Positions 1 through 12,056 of a DNA stretch of 64,000 bases are shown here, piece after piece. Within the stretch, counting starts at the first letter, position 1; each line of letters opens with the position of its first letter. The translations under genes and the position numbers were made by a program. Source of the DNA: Massospora cicadina (lineage: Eukaryota; Entomophthoromycota; Entomophthoromycetes; Entomophthorales; Entomophthoraceae); NCBI GenBank assembly GCA_022478985.1, contig JAKSZP010006716.1, positions 1-64,000 of the forward strand, read 5' to 3'. The notes beneath the pieces were generated by a model that was not told the origin of the DNA, ran no database searches, and saw nothing but the letters and a program-made list of their open reading frames with translations.

Positions 1-574
1 TGATGGAATCCTAACTATCAGAAAAATATGGTTTATAACTAAAATCGGCTTAATAAGGTAATAACTAATAATAGGATTGCTCTGACTTCTCAGCTGAATT
101 TGGGGTGTTTATTACCACATGGGTCTGATCACCTCCAAGGTGAGAAGATTTTAATTGATGATGATAGGGTGCAAATTAACCAATCATTACCACATGAGTC
201 TGACCACCGCTAAGGTGAGAAAATTTTACTCAGTGGTGATTGGATACAATTCATCAAATCACTACCACACGGGCCAGTTTTGCCTCAAAATATTTATCTT
301 TGATCTAATAGGCTGAAAGCCTATAATTTTTAATTTGGATGACTCAGCTTTATAATACTTTAGCCCCAAATACCCATGGTCCCGGGATTTGAACTAGTTT
401 AAATAGGAAATACTAGTATCAAAAAAGGACATTTCTTGGTTTTGCCCCGCTTAAACAATAAAAAACATAAAAAATTTTACAAAGTGTTATTTATTACTTT
501 TATTGAAAAAGTAAATTTCTCACTTTAATAAAAAATTTGTGGCATCCGTAGGTGGATCCCACAAGCTGGATAAT
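1..574. other. AT-rich non-coding stretch at the left edge
   Basis: No coding similarity to the retroelements on the right is visible here. The stretch holds a short tandem repeat (111-285) and AT-rich DNA with homopolymer runs. The Gy1 gag homology stops near 575-590, so this segment either interrupts Gy1 or marks its deletion breakpoint. Identity unknown. Confidence 0.5.
111..285. repeat. 75-bp tandem repeat, about 2.3 copies
   Basis: The phrase ATTACCACATGGGTCTGA at 111 recurs as ATTACCACATGAGTCTGA at 186 and in weaker form at 261, giving a period of 75 bp. Within each unit a second block (AAGGTGAGAA then ATTTTA) and a third block (ATACAATT or GTGCAAATT, then ATCAAATC or AACCAATC) recur in the same order. 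The third copy is partial. Confidence 0.75.
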
Positions 575-589
575 GATCAATTTTACTTG

Positions 590-2367
590 TGCATAAGATA
601 CCAAGCTATTTGGAATATAGCAGGTCACTTGATCAGCGCTTTCCACATCTAAAGCGGGCAGTAACACCTTCTCTTTTCATTGATTGGTAGTCCCTTACAC
701 AGCAAATTTAAACCATTTAAAGTAACCATGTAGGTTCCCATCATGACTGAAAAAAGTAATTTTTCAATACAAACGAATTCACTTTGCTCTAGGTTCCTGC
801 TGCAAGGGGCAGGCGAATTGTTTTCAGAGTGACTATGGGAACCATCATTTTGTGCATTATCATACAGCCAGCCAGATGAGCTCAAACCTATCGAAAAGGA
901 ATTGGGAGAAGTGGTGTCACGTGGGGGGTCCATCATACCACCCAATGGATATTTGTTTGCTGATCCATAACATTCTTCTCCCAAGTCACCACTAACTGCC
1001 CCATTCCTTCCAGCTCCGGTACGTCCTGTGAACTGTTCATTAATCAACTGCTCCACTTTAACCGAATAACATTTACACCATCCATCCTGAAATTCCTGTT
1101 GCAGCATCTCATACTGATGTTGCAATTCCTGGAGGAATTCCCTTTCTTTGTTTAGTTTTTGTTCCGCAGCTTGTAATTGTGAAAGAACTTCCTTGATTAT
1201 ATTCTGCAGGTGGGTTTGCTGTTGACTTGAATTTTCTGCTTGCTGATTGGTATTGTTTATTTGGTTAACAAGGGAGGATCATTCCTGTACTGATTCCTCA
1301 TTGTCCTAATGAAGGTTATCAAGGCACCCTTGCATGTCTGCATACTCTCTTGTCTCACCAATCAGAAGAGGAAAGGCTCGTTGGCGCTCAGCCTGACTAA
1401 TGACTTCCAGTTATGTAACTCGAAGAATAAGCTGGAGATGATTGGGAGACGTTGACCAAATGATAAGTGCATTATCTATCATTTGCTGGGTATTCCATTT
1501 GATATGGAGTTGGTTTACTTCTGTCAATAGAGAGCCAGCTTGGGCTGCCACTTGCTGTTTCATCAGGGTCATTCTTTCCTTGAGCTGGGCAATCACAGCT
1601 TCAAGAGCTTCCGCCCATTTGGCTAGCTCTGTCATACAGCGCTCAGTATCATTCCCCAAGGTTGTTACATCCTGAATCCACTCCGCTGATAGGCCATGCT
1701 GATCCAGCAGTTCTCTTATTACTCAAGGTAATTCTGAGTTTAACTGTGGTACCAGAATGTTCAATCAATGGTGGACATCCCCAACATGGTGATTCATCTG
1801 TGCCAGCACCCCTTGTATTTGTAAAAACAAAAGATCAAGGCGGTCGAGCAGAAGGCGGGTATCATGCTGCTGTGCTTGTGCAAACTGTAATACATCTCCA
1901 ATTTCAATATTATGATGAGCCAGCACATGCAGTAGCTGGAAAATCGAAGGTTGTACATAAGCAACTAAATATTCCTCAATTCCGTGGGTACTGAGGCAGT
2001 GAGCTAACCACATAGTAGTCACATCTAAATAAGAGATGTACAGCGCATATCAATTTTTCTTGATCGCATTGGTTATAGAATAAACTCAGGGCATTTTCCC
2101 CAGTCTCATCCTCATATAGATGATACTTGTGCAACAGCCATTCCATAATATTCTCAGTTGTTGAGGAGTCACATTCGTGGAGCGTCCTTGTTGGTTGGTC
2201 GTCAGCTCAGGGCAATTCTCAAATTACAAATTAATCATAACTTTATCATCCCCTGGTTCAGTAACAGTGAATAATGTTGGTTCTGGGTTAGGAGCCTCCT
2301 GGGCTTCTTCAGCATACTGCATCCAGAATCTGATTAAGTTGTGTCAGAATGAATGAGGACTTGTCAT
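590..2367 (-). pseudogene. Gy1 gag, N-terminal half, broken
   Basis: Structural protein of a Ty3/gypsy element. The likely start is the ATG at 2367-2365, which matches the Gy4 start at 16840. A TGA follows at codon 8 (2346-2344), at the equivalent place to the TGA in Gy4. Open pieces lie at 2022-1765 (residues resembling STHGIEEYLVAYVQPSIF, shared with Gy4 and Gy7), 1659-1411 (heptad-rich, probable coiled coil, AEALEAVIAQLKERM) and 1125-649. Homology to Gy4 continues to about 590, into the start of the retrotransposon Gag domain (GATGTGGAAAGCGCTGA-like sequence near 640). The capsid core and zinc knuckle are missing. Not functional. Confidence 0.8.
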
Positions 2368-2414
2368 TGTAAATTAATTGGCTTTTGTTTCTCCAACTAC
2401 AGTTGCTTAGTGGC

Positions 2415-2432
2415 CCCCTGTAGTGAGCACCA
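2415..2432 (-). other. Gy1 primer-binding site
   Basis: The minus strand reads TGGTGCTCACTACAGGGG, one base inside the 5' LTR. The same 18-mer occurs next to the Gy4 LTR, with one change in Gy5. It begins TGG, complementary to a tRNA CCA end, and the predicted tRNA 3' end has plausible acceptor and T-stem pairing. The tRNA was not identified. Confidence 0.75.
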
Positions 2433-2433
2433 C

Positions 2434-2908
2434 TGTTAATTCTTAGCGTCTGGGCTCAATTCCACTGAGATGGTTTTGCACAGGGTATGAGCCACTGAGC
2501 AACCAAATCAGACAATATGAGGATCACCGACTTATAATAACTTTTGGTAAAAATATATGGAGCTACGCCCCTTATTTCTAAGTTTATTCAATATAAATCG
2601 CAGACTTCTCTGCGCTCCTCTCTTCCCTTGTAAAAAGACTATCCCCTTTAATCTTCCATGAGACTCTTTATACCTCAGTTCCCCAGTGGATGCATCCTCA
2701 GCTTGGTAATCTTCTATTATTCTTCCTTTTTTGAATTACTCTAGTTAGTACTGAATCTTGGCATAAATCCTCTCGATTACCAAATGTCCTCATTTCACTC
2801 AATTATAATTCATGTATCCCTTTTTCATAAATCTTGAGACTCATCTTGATCCCCCTCTGATTCGCCAATATGGGTAGCATATCGTCCAGTCATATCAACT
2901 TCCTGACA
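2434..2908 (-). repeat. Gy1 5' LTR (475 bp)
   Basis: On the minus strand it starts TGTCAGGAAGTTGATATGAC and ends ATTAACA, the same termini as the two Gy4 LTRs. It aligns with them along its length, including the block GACTTGGTTGCTCAGTGGCT near the 3' end. The partner LTR is not in the window, so the TSD cannot be checked; the flanking five bases on the right are CACAG. Confidence 0.9.
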
Positions 2909-3285
2909 CACAGGATTGACACTGGGAGTTCCATTGCCTTCTTATCAAAACCTTACCACCATTCCAAGAGCAATGAATAAGTCATTAGAAGAATACATAA
3001 ACTTATGGATGCAGGCTTGGTAAAACCTCCAAGAGTCCCTGGGCGTCGCCCCTACTGCTAATGAGAAAGAAAGATGGGACTAACTGCATAGTAATGGAAT
3101 ACTTGAGATTGAATGACATCATAAATAGGTATCATTTTCCCTACCGCGCATTGACAATGACTTAAAACAGCTTGGAGGTTCGCACTACTTCTCAGCCATT
3201 GGTTTGACAAGTGGGTATTAGAAGATGGAGATTTAACCATAAGATCAAGAGAAGTGTGCGCTTATTACCAGTGTTAATTTTTTGG
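2909..3285 (+). pseudogene. Gy2: gypsy reverse transcriptase fragment
   Basis: Across frames this shows the N-terminal half of a Ty3/gypsy reverse transcriptase. An IDTGSS...KPY segment at 2909-2960 matches the Gy4 segment around 20640. Then come a 'LMDAGLVKPP' piece, an RKKDGTN piece at 3063-3090 (compare KKDGSN in other gypsy RTs) and 'IDNDLKQLGGSHYFSAIGL' around 3140-3200. The catalytic YxDD region is not present because homology ends where repeat R1 begins. The left part is cut off by the Gy1 LTR. Multiple stops and frame changes; a dead fragment, older than Gy1. Confidence 0.75.
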
Positions 3286-3630
3286 TTGACTCAAAGTGAA
3301 CCCTTTAAGAAAACCATTAAGGCTTATAGATTACTCACATTTATAAAACCCTAGATCCTTCCCAATTTATCAGTTTAATCTGATATTACTCCACATTAAA
3401 ACCGCCTTAATTAACTTGCTCACTTACATTTATTGATGTTTATTTTTAGCTATGATATAATGAATTATGCCCTATTAAGAGACTGATTGGGTGCAAAGTG
3501 GTCTTACAGACTTAACTTAATTGCACCTTCTAATCAGTACAACACTGATGTAATGAGATGAAACTGTGGGCCCATTATATTAAATTAACAATTGATGCAC
3601 TTAAGCATATATAGCCTGAATAAATAGTAA
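3282..3630 (+). repeat. Dispersed repeat R1, copy 1
   Basis: It matches 38231-38590 in the same orientation. The best blocks are CCGCCTTAATTAACT, TTTAGTTATGATGTAATGA-like and GATTGGGTGCAAA...GGTCTTACAG...TTGCACC. An imperfect hairpin (3483-3496 pairing with 3521-3537) is kept in both copies. It interrupts the Gy2 reverse transcriptase. No coding potential, clear terminal repeats or TSD was seen; it could be an LTR, a SINE or a non-autonomous DNA element. Confidence 0.7.
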
Positions 3631-4849
3631 TTTTTGCTATGAGAGCCTTGCCAACGTCCCAATTATGTGTATGTCATAACATATTTTATCTACCTTTTTC
3701 TCTATTTAGTTGTAACTCGTCAATATATGATGAATCTCTAATTGGCTGGTTTGGGAAAATTCTGAATTGACTAAATGTCATTAATTGCATCCAAAATATC
3801 TTACAAGTGTAGTAAAATTACCACCAATTGGGCTGGTACAATTGTTATTTACTCAATTCAAGGGCCTAATTGACTTGGGGAAGATATTTATAGCCGTTGC
3901 CATGACCAGCAGATGATTGGGATGGTATTGATGATCTTTATCTAATAGTTGAGTATGGCCAGGAGATTCATAAGAGGTATATAATAACATCGCCTTTCCA
4001 ACAGATAGTATTGCTTGTTGTTTTATAGGTTTACTTTTATTATACATCCTAATTAATTATCTGTTCCTTTATAATTATCAAAAGTTATTAAGTAGTGTAT
4101 ACGTGCCCATACTTTCTGAAGAGAAGTACTTATTTATTTGCTTGCTGGAGAGGCAGTCCCAGTTGTATAGAAAGAAAATTTATATTTGTTTACAAAGACA
4201 GAAGGTGTTATGATTTTATATAGCCAGTAAACTTAAGAACGGTGAGCTACCAGAGTTACTTTACCTTTTTCAAGGATTAATGTAGTATTATTCCCAATTA
4301 CAACCAGAAGTTTTTATAAAGTGAATCTATATCCTTGATTTCCCTTTTTTGTCTTTTATTTGAACTATTTGCTAAAATTTTACATTTTGGTACTCACTCA
4401 AAGACTTAATACAATACATACTATGAACATGAACATTCATCCCTCGAAGGTTTCCCAAAATTACACTGACAATGAGATAGAAACTTTCGTTGTATAGTAC
4501 GTCAAACATGTATTGTACAATCAATCTGCCAATAAAGAGGGGATATATACTATTTAAAACTAAATCTAGCTGTAACAGGACCAGTTGCTCACCTAACCTG
4601 GCCAAGTTTACAAAGCCAAAATTAAGGAAATGTTGGACTTCCTGTTCAAGGATATCAGTCAGCTCCTCATCAGTTGACCCAATCCTTGGTTTATCTATCA
4701 CTTGAAAGACCAAAACCTGAAATACAAAATCTATCAGAAATATAAAGAGGCAACAATGTCTGCCTTGGGACTAAGGCTGTAGGAAAACAGGTAATATGAA
4801 CAAATACTTGCTGGGCTTTGTGCGACCATTTAATAAGCACGCTCAAAGA
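3631..4849. other. Unassigned stretch between R1 and recognisable Gy3 gag
   Basis: AT-rich, with no convincing coding similarity. It should contain the 5' LTR and primer-binding site of Gy3, but I found no copy of the TGGTGCTCACTACAGGGG motif used by its relatives and no matching LTR at the other end of Gy3. The minus frame at 4713-4372 is open but unrecognised. Confidence 0.4.
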
Positions 4850-6880
4850 AATTTTACTAGGAAAAATCTTGAGCTTTTGAACTTCATCAAATACAGGAGG
4901 AATAAAGATTGACCAAATTCATTTGTTGGTGAAGCCTGACACAAGTTTTGTGGAAGTATGACAAGCCATTGTTGCAAGCACTGGAGCCTTTTCAGGTGCT
5001 CATGACCACAAAAGATGAACTTGTGAACCAGCTTAATGAAGGTGTCCCAAAAATAGCAACGCAGGTGTTGGACCAGTCCAGATTTTCTAGTCAGTGGACA
5101 CAATATTACCAACTACTGCATTATACTTGAGACTCAATATAAATACATAGTTTTTGATACAAAGAGCCTTTTACAGCAGTGTCATGCGACTCAAAAGAAC
5201 TATCAGGAGCTAGATGGAAAATATCTTAAAGTTAGAGTAATATATTCGTCTAAACTAACTTCAACTCAAAAAGATGTTGAATCATTAGCTCAACTACGCC
5301 TGTTCTATATTGAGCAACAAGACAACTCAAAAGTCAGGCTGAATTGGCTAACCTATTGTTGTTGCTCCAAACTGCAAACCTCAAATACTATTTTATTTGA
5401 TGATAGAACTTATATGAGGAATCAACTACTGTTTCTGATGACAGAATGAGGAGTATATCTAAAGCAATGAAGTAACTTTTGGTCAACAGGAAGTTGATGA
5501 AGCCAGTCAGACTTAAGTTAATAAGGATTTTGATAAATCAAGAACTTTAGTTGCAGAATGTGCGACCAATCTTGGGGGAGGGAGGATAAAATGACACTTT
5601 GAAACGCGTAGAGTTTTAATACAAAAGCACGTCAGGCTAGATTTTGGGGGGACATATGCCAGCGGTTTGGAGCATTATCATGAGGCAGAGGAATATTATA
5701 GATGGACTTGTTAAATTAATGATCTATTACACATGTTCTACCTTCCATGCTTACTCCAAACACCTTAAACTGCACACATAATTTTGATACTGCCTAAAAG
5801 CTCTCTGAGCTGGCTGAATATAAGAAGAGAAACTGCCTCTCCTAATAGGTACTAAGGAAGAGAATAATTCAAACCACTAAATCATCTAAATTTTACTAAA
5901 GAAGGCAACATCTATACCTTCCTAAAGCTTTTTTAAAATGTCCATGAGAGGAGCATCAAATCACATGAAGGTACACACTATGATCAATTCTTTAATTATC
6001 ACAGCTGCAACCTCGCGATACACTACTTAGCTTATGGATGGTCATACTCTGATGCTAAAGAAGCTGTTATTTAAGAGTTTGGAGGCCCCAAAATACTTAT
6101 GACAAACAAGAAAGATCTCTTAAACACTTAATTTAGACCAAACGAGACCTTTAAGGACTTCACTGATCAATTTTATCATGAAGCTCAAGTATTTATATAC
6201 TTATATGGTATGAATGATTTAAATGCAAAAATAGTGATGGAACATTTTATAATACCCTAATTTGCCTTACACTGAATTATATCTCTGCCTTCAGTTGTAG
6301 TTTGGAGACACAAGGGATTGTGGACTATGCACGCTGCTGTGCAAGCAGTGTCAAGGAACCAAATTGGCCAAATAATCAGCAGTGATTACGCTTCCCCTCA
6401 AAGAGTAATAACGCAACATACTGTCAGGGGTAAAATGGAAAGCGTCAGGGTCAAATACTAGAGAGTCTTCAGCCCTATGCCATCAAATGTCATTAGTTTG
6501 ACATAAAGGGGCACTATGAGAACAAATGTTTCAGTCATATTGATGTAAACCTGGAGTTCATGGCACTCTAAGGTTTAGAAAGAGACAGAATTGGAAAAAC
6601 GACAGATGAATTTAAGGCGGAATGCTCTAATGCCACCAATAATTATGAAAACTTCCTCCCAATCCTATTTAACTTTTGTTGCAAATCAGTCTAAAGAAAA
6701 TCCATTGCATTGGATTATGGCTGACAATGTACACTTGGTTACAACAAAAAATAGTCAAAACCCAAAGGGAATTTCTGAGAATTTTTAACTGAAGCAGCTA
6801 AGTCATATGCCAAACAAATGGCCAACCACGGAATTGATCTTGGCACTACTTATTCCTGTGAACTGCTATACCTAAATATG
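4850..6880 (+). pseudogene. Gy3 gag, broken
   Basis: Structural Gag protein. Three parts of the family architecture are visible. A helical segment at 4948-5130 (DELVNQLNEGVPKIATQVLD) matches LANQLNGNLACITKEILDHS in Gy7 gag. The retrotransposon Gag core lies at about 6100-6330 (FRPNETFKDFTDQFYHEAQV, compare FRRNETLLEFAERFLAEAHV in Gy4). A decayed CCHC knuckle at about 6491-6535 reads C-H-stop-F-D-I-K-G-H-Y-E-N-K-C, with the second Cys replaced by Phe. The frame running into the La target (codons for KVAIP within the 6881-6898 TSD) resumes after La at 12170. Many stops; non-functional. Confidence 0.75.
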
Positions 6881-6898
6881 TAAAGGTTGCTATACCCA
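6881..6898 (+). repeat. La target-site duplication, 5' copy
   Basis: TAAAGGTTGCTATACCCA flanks the LINE on the left and TAAAGGTTGCTATCCCCA (12168-12185) on the right: 17 of 18 bases are identical. This fixes both ends of La. Confidence 0.92.
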
Positions 6899-6990
6899 AT
6901 TTTCTCTTTCATTGCAATCACTTTTGCAACTTATTCAATTCAAGTCTGATTCTAGTTTGATAATCTCACAGAGGAGGTTAGTCTGCGCCC

Positions 6991-8140
6991 ATGACAGGGA
7001 GCAGTTGGGCAAGTAAGGTAAGAGGAGCAGGTGGTAGGCCCGCGGCCTTAAATGTTTGAAAACGCCCCAGAGAAACCAGCAGAATAGAAAAAAAACAAAA
7101 AACTGGCGGTCACTATTTCCCCAGAAATCCTTGCTTGGCAAGCGCGATGCAACCAGTACATCAACACGCTGCACTCCCAACCATTCTCGTTGGTGAAATA
7201 CAGAGTCCATGTATTTCTGGACATCTAACAAACAGCTTTATGGAAAACTTTTTGTGGGGATGTGCACGCTTTTTTTCTGACTGCAGTGTACGTCACACCT
7301 CACTCCATGTCATGCGGTTGGCTGGACCTCAGTTTTGAAAACAAGGAGGTAGCAGATGAAGCTGCTGCGGTGCGCGTAGTGATTGGCCTCCCCAAAGGGC
7401 AACAGGTTGTTGAAACCAAACGCACCAGATGGACAAAATCCAACCAAATTTTCCTCACGTTTGACTTTTAACCTACTATGGTAAAACGTGCTATTTTGGA
7501 GCAGCACCTGAAAGATGGTCTCACCGTATATGGCGAAATACAATCTTTTGAGATGCAACACTTTACGCTGATGCCACACCTGTGCACCAGCAAAGCCATT
7601 GAAGTTCTGACCCCAACCGAGGAGATCATGAAAGACCTAACCCAGATCCTGCACTCCACATATATCAATATTGAAGGGCATACCACCCACCCTTTCCAGG
7701 TAACCGTGGACAGCGCACCCCCCATCTGCACCCATTGTGATGCGTTTGACCATAAGGCACATGCATGCCCCACCAAGGAGGGCATCACATTCTAAGAGCG
7801 CCCCTTAGCAGCTATGGCCAGCGGAGAGGCGCACTATGAACCAACCACAAGCACCAAAGAGGCTTTCCCATGGGGAGCACAAGGCTGCTACCTACTGGTA
7901 AAACCTATCTCCCCGCAAGAGCAGAAGAAGGCCAAGCAGGCCTGCAGGGCCGCGGCCAAGGAAGCGGCCAAAGTCACCACCGCTATCCCACACTCCCAAT
8001 GCCAGGAGGACATCAAAACCTTCGCGGCAGAAGCAACTTGGAAATCCCTCAACCAATCAGATTGGGAAGCCCATGCCAATTGGGCCACCCAATCTGAGGA
8101 TCTGATGGGTGACTCGATCTCATCTGATCTTTGCAACTAA
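6991..8140 (+). pseudogene. La ORF1: LINE nucleic-acid-binding protein, broken
   Basis: In LINEs, ORF1 coats the RNA in the ribonucleoprotein particle. The start at 6991 matches the Lc start (MTGSSWASK versus MSGSSRASK). Frames change near 7090 and 7260. A TAA at 7469-7471 lies in frame between two open pieces (7262-7468 and 7478-7793). The knuckle is CTHCDAFDHKAHAC at about 7728-7769, a CX2CX4HX4C pattern. A basic Ala/Lys-rich tail (KKAKQACRAAAKEAAK) follows at about 7924-7975. The end at 8140 is earlier than in Lc. ORF2 begins 268 bp downstream. Confidence 0.85.
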
Positions 8141-8407
8141 GCTCCAGTTGAAACCGACTTGGGGTCCAATCTACCTGAAAATTTTTTTGACCCAAACGTT
8201 GGTGCACTGAACTCATCCGCGCCACAAAAAATATGGTTGACATTGAGGAAATAAAAAGCGAAGGCAAAAGCCAATGCAAACCTGTCTGCTAAAATTAACA
8301 AAACTACCAATAGCGTTGCTGCAAACACCCGCGCTGCCACAAAGGCCCATGGGGATCTAGAGGAGGCTAGTGGGCCCAGGTGCCCACCCCCTCACACCTA
8401 AGGTGCG

Positions 8408-9560
8408 ATGGGGGAATCCTTCACTTTAGGGACGTTGAATATCGCCGGACTCAAGGCCTTGCCGTCCTGGGCTAGGAAACTGAGTTTTTTAAAATAAAAA
8501 TTTACCCATGGATATCCTAGCCATCCAGGAGTCCCACTGTCCACGAGGTTCTGAGGATGCTTGGAAAACCATGCTCCTCCCTTCCCTATCCTTTTGATCA
8601 GAGCACTGCGGGGTGCTAGTTCAGAAAAACAATTTTTCAAATTTTTATTGTTGGAATCCTTTCTCAATGGCTGAGTCCTTGTTGTCACTTTCTCGTGGGC
8701 TGACGTGGCACATGCTATCATCAACATCTATGCCCCAACCTGTGCATGAGAGCGTCAGGAATTTTTCTCATCATTCAAATCCCTCCTGTTACCCCCAGAC
8801 CCTTTTGTAGTCGGAGACATGAACTGTTGGCTAAACACACACATGGACTGTTGGCCTTCCTCCTCCCATGCCCCCCAGAGCCACGTAGAACTTCGCGTTC
8901 TAAAGGCCATCCTTGGGTTAATGGATGCGCTGCCACGGCAAGCCCTGCTGCTCAAAAACACGATGCGCCCCCATGTCCACAACGGCCAATTAAGGTCCAT
9001 GACCCTCATATACCTTATCCTCACACCGGCGAAATTCCATCCTCACATTTCCCACTTCCAAACAACAAAAATTGAATTCTCTGACCACCGGCTGGTCTCA
9101 ATAACCTACCACCTACCTGTCACAGTGGCTAAGGCCCCACATTGGTGCAAACTCCGCCCTCCCAAACTTGCGTTTACAGGATATTCCACTTGTTTGGAAT
9201 CAGCAACTTTGGCAAAGAGTTTGTTACACCATTTTGCGCGGACCCCATCTCCACATGGGCAGCCTTCAAGGAGGATACCATCCGCCATTCTCGCCACCTC
9301 TCCTCCTGACACTCACAAGCCACATCGGCCATCATTTCGCACGCTCTAGCAGAGTTGGCACACCTGGAGTCCAACATCCCAGCTACAGGCTACAGCCCTG
9401 CATGGGGCTGGAAGTGGGCAGAGGCAGCCGCCCACCTCAACGCGCTCAAAAGGCAACACAAACATCAGGTTTGTGTTCAGTACAAGGCCAAACGCATTAT
9501 AGAGGGCGACAAGTGCACAACATATTTTTTTAAAAAAATTTTGCACCACGCCAGAGCGTG
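8408..9560 (+). pseudogene. La ORF2 N-terminus: APE-type endonuclease, broken
   Basis: The endonuclease domain nicks target DNA for target-primed reverse transcription. It starts at ATG 8408 (MGESFTLGTLNIAGLKAL). Visible motifs are LNIAGL, a damaged Q-E-T-H site near 8525 (frame shifted), VVTFSWADVAHAIINIYAP around 8680-8735, VGDMNCWL at about 8810-8833 (the catalytic D and N) and FSDHRLVSIT at about 9077-9106. The codon that is TGA in Lc (47200) is CGA here (8544-8546). A TGA at 8672-8674 is shared with Lc. Frameshifts lie near 8500 and again near 9360. Confidence 0.88.
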
Positions 9561-9596
9561 GCCTGCACACAGGTGTGAAAATCGGATTATTCCATT

Positions 9597-10640
9597 GTGG
9601 ATACGCCAGCTGAAGTGGCAATCAAAACACAAAAGTATTACTATGAGTTATACCGATCTGATCCAATTCAGCTGGCTGAAGTGGCAGAATTTTTCGACCA
9701 AACCCCCATCCGCACCAATTCCCAATACCCAGAAATAATGAATTTGATTACACTGAATGAACTATGGACAGCCATCCGCAGTGCATCAAAGCAGAAATGC
9801 TCAGGCCCAGATGGCATTCCATATGAATTCTATAAAAAGTACTTCAAATATATATCCCCACTGCTGCTTGCCTCACTTAACCAGAGCCTTCTGGAAACGC
9901 GCCTCCTACCAGGAGGACAAGAGGCCTTCACTGTCATACTCTTCAAGAAAGGGGACAAGCTAGACTTAGCCAACTGGCGCCCCATTTCTTTAACTAACAC
10001 GGATACAAAACTTTTAATTAAAATCATGGCTAACCGTTTAGGGATTTTAGCATCTGCCACCATCTCCCCAGAACAATTCGGTTTCATACCCAAAAGGTCG
10101 ATTTGGGACAACGTGCACTCTGTGGATAATGCATGCCAGTCCACAGCCTCTGGAGCACTTGTATTCTTAGACCAACAGAAGGCCTATGATAGAGTAAACT
10201 GGGAATACCTCAGGGCCTGCCTCCATCAATTCCGCTTACCCCCTCGCTTCATCAACTGGGTAGTGCTGCTCACAGAATCTGCAACAATGGCATTACGTGG
10301 CCCTGGCTTTGTAACGGAAGTAGTACGCCCTCAAAGGGGCCTACAACAAGGGGACCCCCTTAGCCCACTCTTATACAACTTCAGCTTTGACCCACTACTT
10401 TGAAACGTGAATGCCCAACTCACTGGGGTCCATGTACCAGGCCAAGCCCCAGTTAAGATGATGGCGTTTGCAGACGACTGTGTGGTAGGGGTGTCTAATA
10501 ATAAAGATGCATGCACGCTTGAAGCTCTCATCCAGGAGTATTCCCGGGTAAGTAATGCTGCACTGAACGCTTCCAAAACCGAAATCATCCTCCTTGTTGG
10601 TATCAAACCTGATGGACCCTAGCGACCAGTGCCCAGCCCA
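9597..10640 (+). pseudogene. La ORF2 reverse transcriptase domain
   Basis: Long open frame 9597-10400 continuing after a TGA. Motifs in order: GPDGIPYEFYKKY (about 9810-9845), LANWRPISLTNTDTK (9965-10010), GFIPKRSIWDN (10080-10112), LVFLDQQKAYDRVNW with catalytic Asp (10160-10205), RGLQQGDPLSPLLYNF (10334-10385) and MAFADDCVVGV with the two catalytic Asp residues (10462-10495). The TGA at 10401-10403 is CGA in Lc (49058-49060), so this stop is a CpG transition. Apart from it the core of the RT is intact. The frame breaks again near 10600. Confidence 0.92.
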
Positions 10641-12056
10641 GCCCATCTGCTCGCACACGTGCTCGCCCTCCCTGATCACCCCACACCGCCCCACTAGTAC
10701 TCCCCTTCATGCCGCGCCCTACCATAGGGCCTGTCCGCCATCTGGGCGTGTGGGTGGAGGCAGGCGGGTACGCATCAGCAGTAATGTAAAGTCGCATTCT
10801 AGACAACGTGACGAAGCGCATCGCCTCCCTCAGAGCCCACCCTATTCCATTACTGGCAGGGTTGTTTTAGCCAACTCTATGCTCCTCTATAAAGTCCGGT
10901 TTGGAGCCCACGCCATCCCCTTCTCCTCAACCTTTTTCAAATCCTTGTATGCCCTTCTGCAAGGATGGCTTTGGTCAGGCCGCCCACCACCAGTACAGCT
11001 AGAGGTCATGTTTGGCCCTCATCATCATGGTGGCATGGGCCTGCTTGACTTCAAAGCCCATGCTGCCAAGATCCTGGGCACCTGGATTGCGGCTGTCACC
11101 GCCCCTACGCTCCCCTCCCAACACTGGTCCTGCTGGCCCACTCCAACTTCCCCCGCGCCTTGGGCCTTAACAATCCATTGAACCCTCACTCCTTGATGAA
11201 ATACCTGGCTTCACACCCATCGGCCACAGGTCCTCACGGGACTAAAACCCACTATAAACGAATCCTCCTCTCCATGCGGAGCGCTGAGTGGAGAATTCGT
11301 ATTAGTGGACACACAGCCAGAGAGGCCGCCCCTCTCCTCAGTTCACACAAGAGGTACAGGGGTTACCCATTCAAGATGACGTGATCGCCACACGCCCCCA
11401 TGTCCTATCCAGGGTGGACTACCTGGACATGATGGACATCCCTTACTCCATTGAGACTCAGAAGACTATTTGGAAATATGCACACCATCCTCTGTTGCAG
11501 CCTCAAATCCGCTCCCATGTGTGGCGCTGCCTGAGGTGGGTGTACCATATGGCTGAGCGCTCTAATGCTTTAGACTCATCCTGCGTCATGTGTGGCCAGT
11601 ATGGAATGCTGTTCCACCGCATGGAGAAGTGTCCTACCTCTAAAGTGATATGGCGCGAAGTTCAACGTCTGCTTGGCCAGGATCAAACACATCCCTTCAG
11701 TCTGTCAAGAGATATGTTTGCTTTATCAATGGCCTCCCCCTTCCACCCTCTCTCTGTGCTCTGGTGGTTGCAATCGCTATGTGGACTATCCACACGATTG
11801 TCTTGGATGCCATCGCAGGCTCCACCCCCACCCTCCCAGAAGCTGTCCACAGATTCTGGTCTCATTTGGTGGACCACTTTCAGGCGTTGATGTTTGGATA
11901 ACTCCCACCACATCGCTGACAGCTGGTCTCCTCCTGGTTCCCAGTTTGGTTCATCAAATCAGACCCTTTTCTAAACATGTTCAATTGTGGTCACAGCCCC
12001 TTCACACGTTCCCTTCCCCTCACCATTGTGGCGTTCCTGCTGGCAACAAGAGATAG
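10640..12056 (+). pseudogene. La ORF2 C-terminal region with zinc-knuckle-like motif
   Basis: After the RT the conserved regions are HPLGVWVEAG-like (10730-10770), LANSMLL, PHHHGGMGLLDFKAHAAKILGTWIAAVTAP (about 11010-11110) and CVMCGQYGMLFHRMEKCP (about 11583-11637, C-X2-C-X7-H-X4-C). That last spacing resembles the zinc-binding region found after RT in many plant L1 elements (zf-RVT). No RNase H motif set was found. A frame change near 11740 (from the frame ending 11890 to that ending 11901) is shared with Lc. The product would end with a hydrophobic segment near 11750-11900. Confidence 0.8.

Larger units (their letters stand above)
575..2908 (-). mobile_element. Gy1: 5' part of a Ty3/gypsy retrotransposon (LTR, PBS, gag), minus strand
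   Basis: Read on the minus strand, the order is LTR (2908-2434), primer-binding site (2432-2415) and a broken gag down to about 590. It is collinear with the LTR, PBS and gag of Gy4 at 16305-18620. The pol genes and the second LTR are absent to the left, so the copy is truncated or broken near 575. The LTR end abuts a gypsy reverse transcriptase fragment (Gy2) whose reading frame begins at once at 2909, which indicates that Gy1 inserted into Gy2. Confidence 0.85.

Noticed and set aside
111..285. CRISPR-like array
   Set aside because: The repeats are contiguous 75-bp units without spacers, diverged from each other, in eukaryotic retroelement-rich DNA.
4372..4713. Minus-strand open frame of 113 codons as a gene
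   Set aside because: It lies antisense to the Gy3 leader/gag area, has no recognisable domain and no supporting neighbours.
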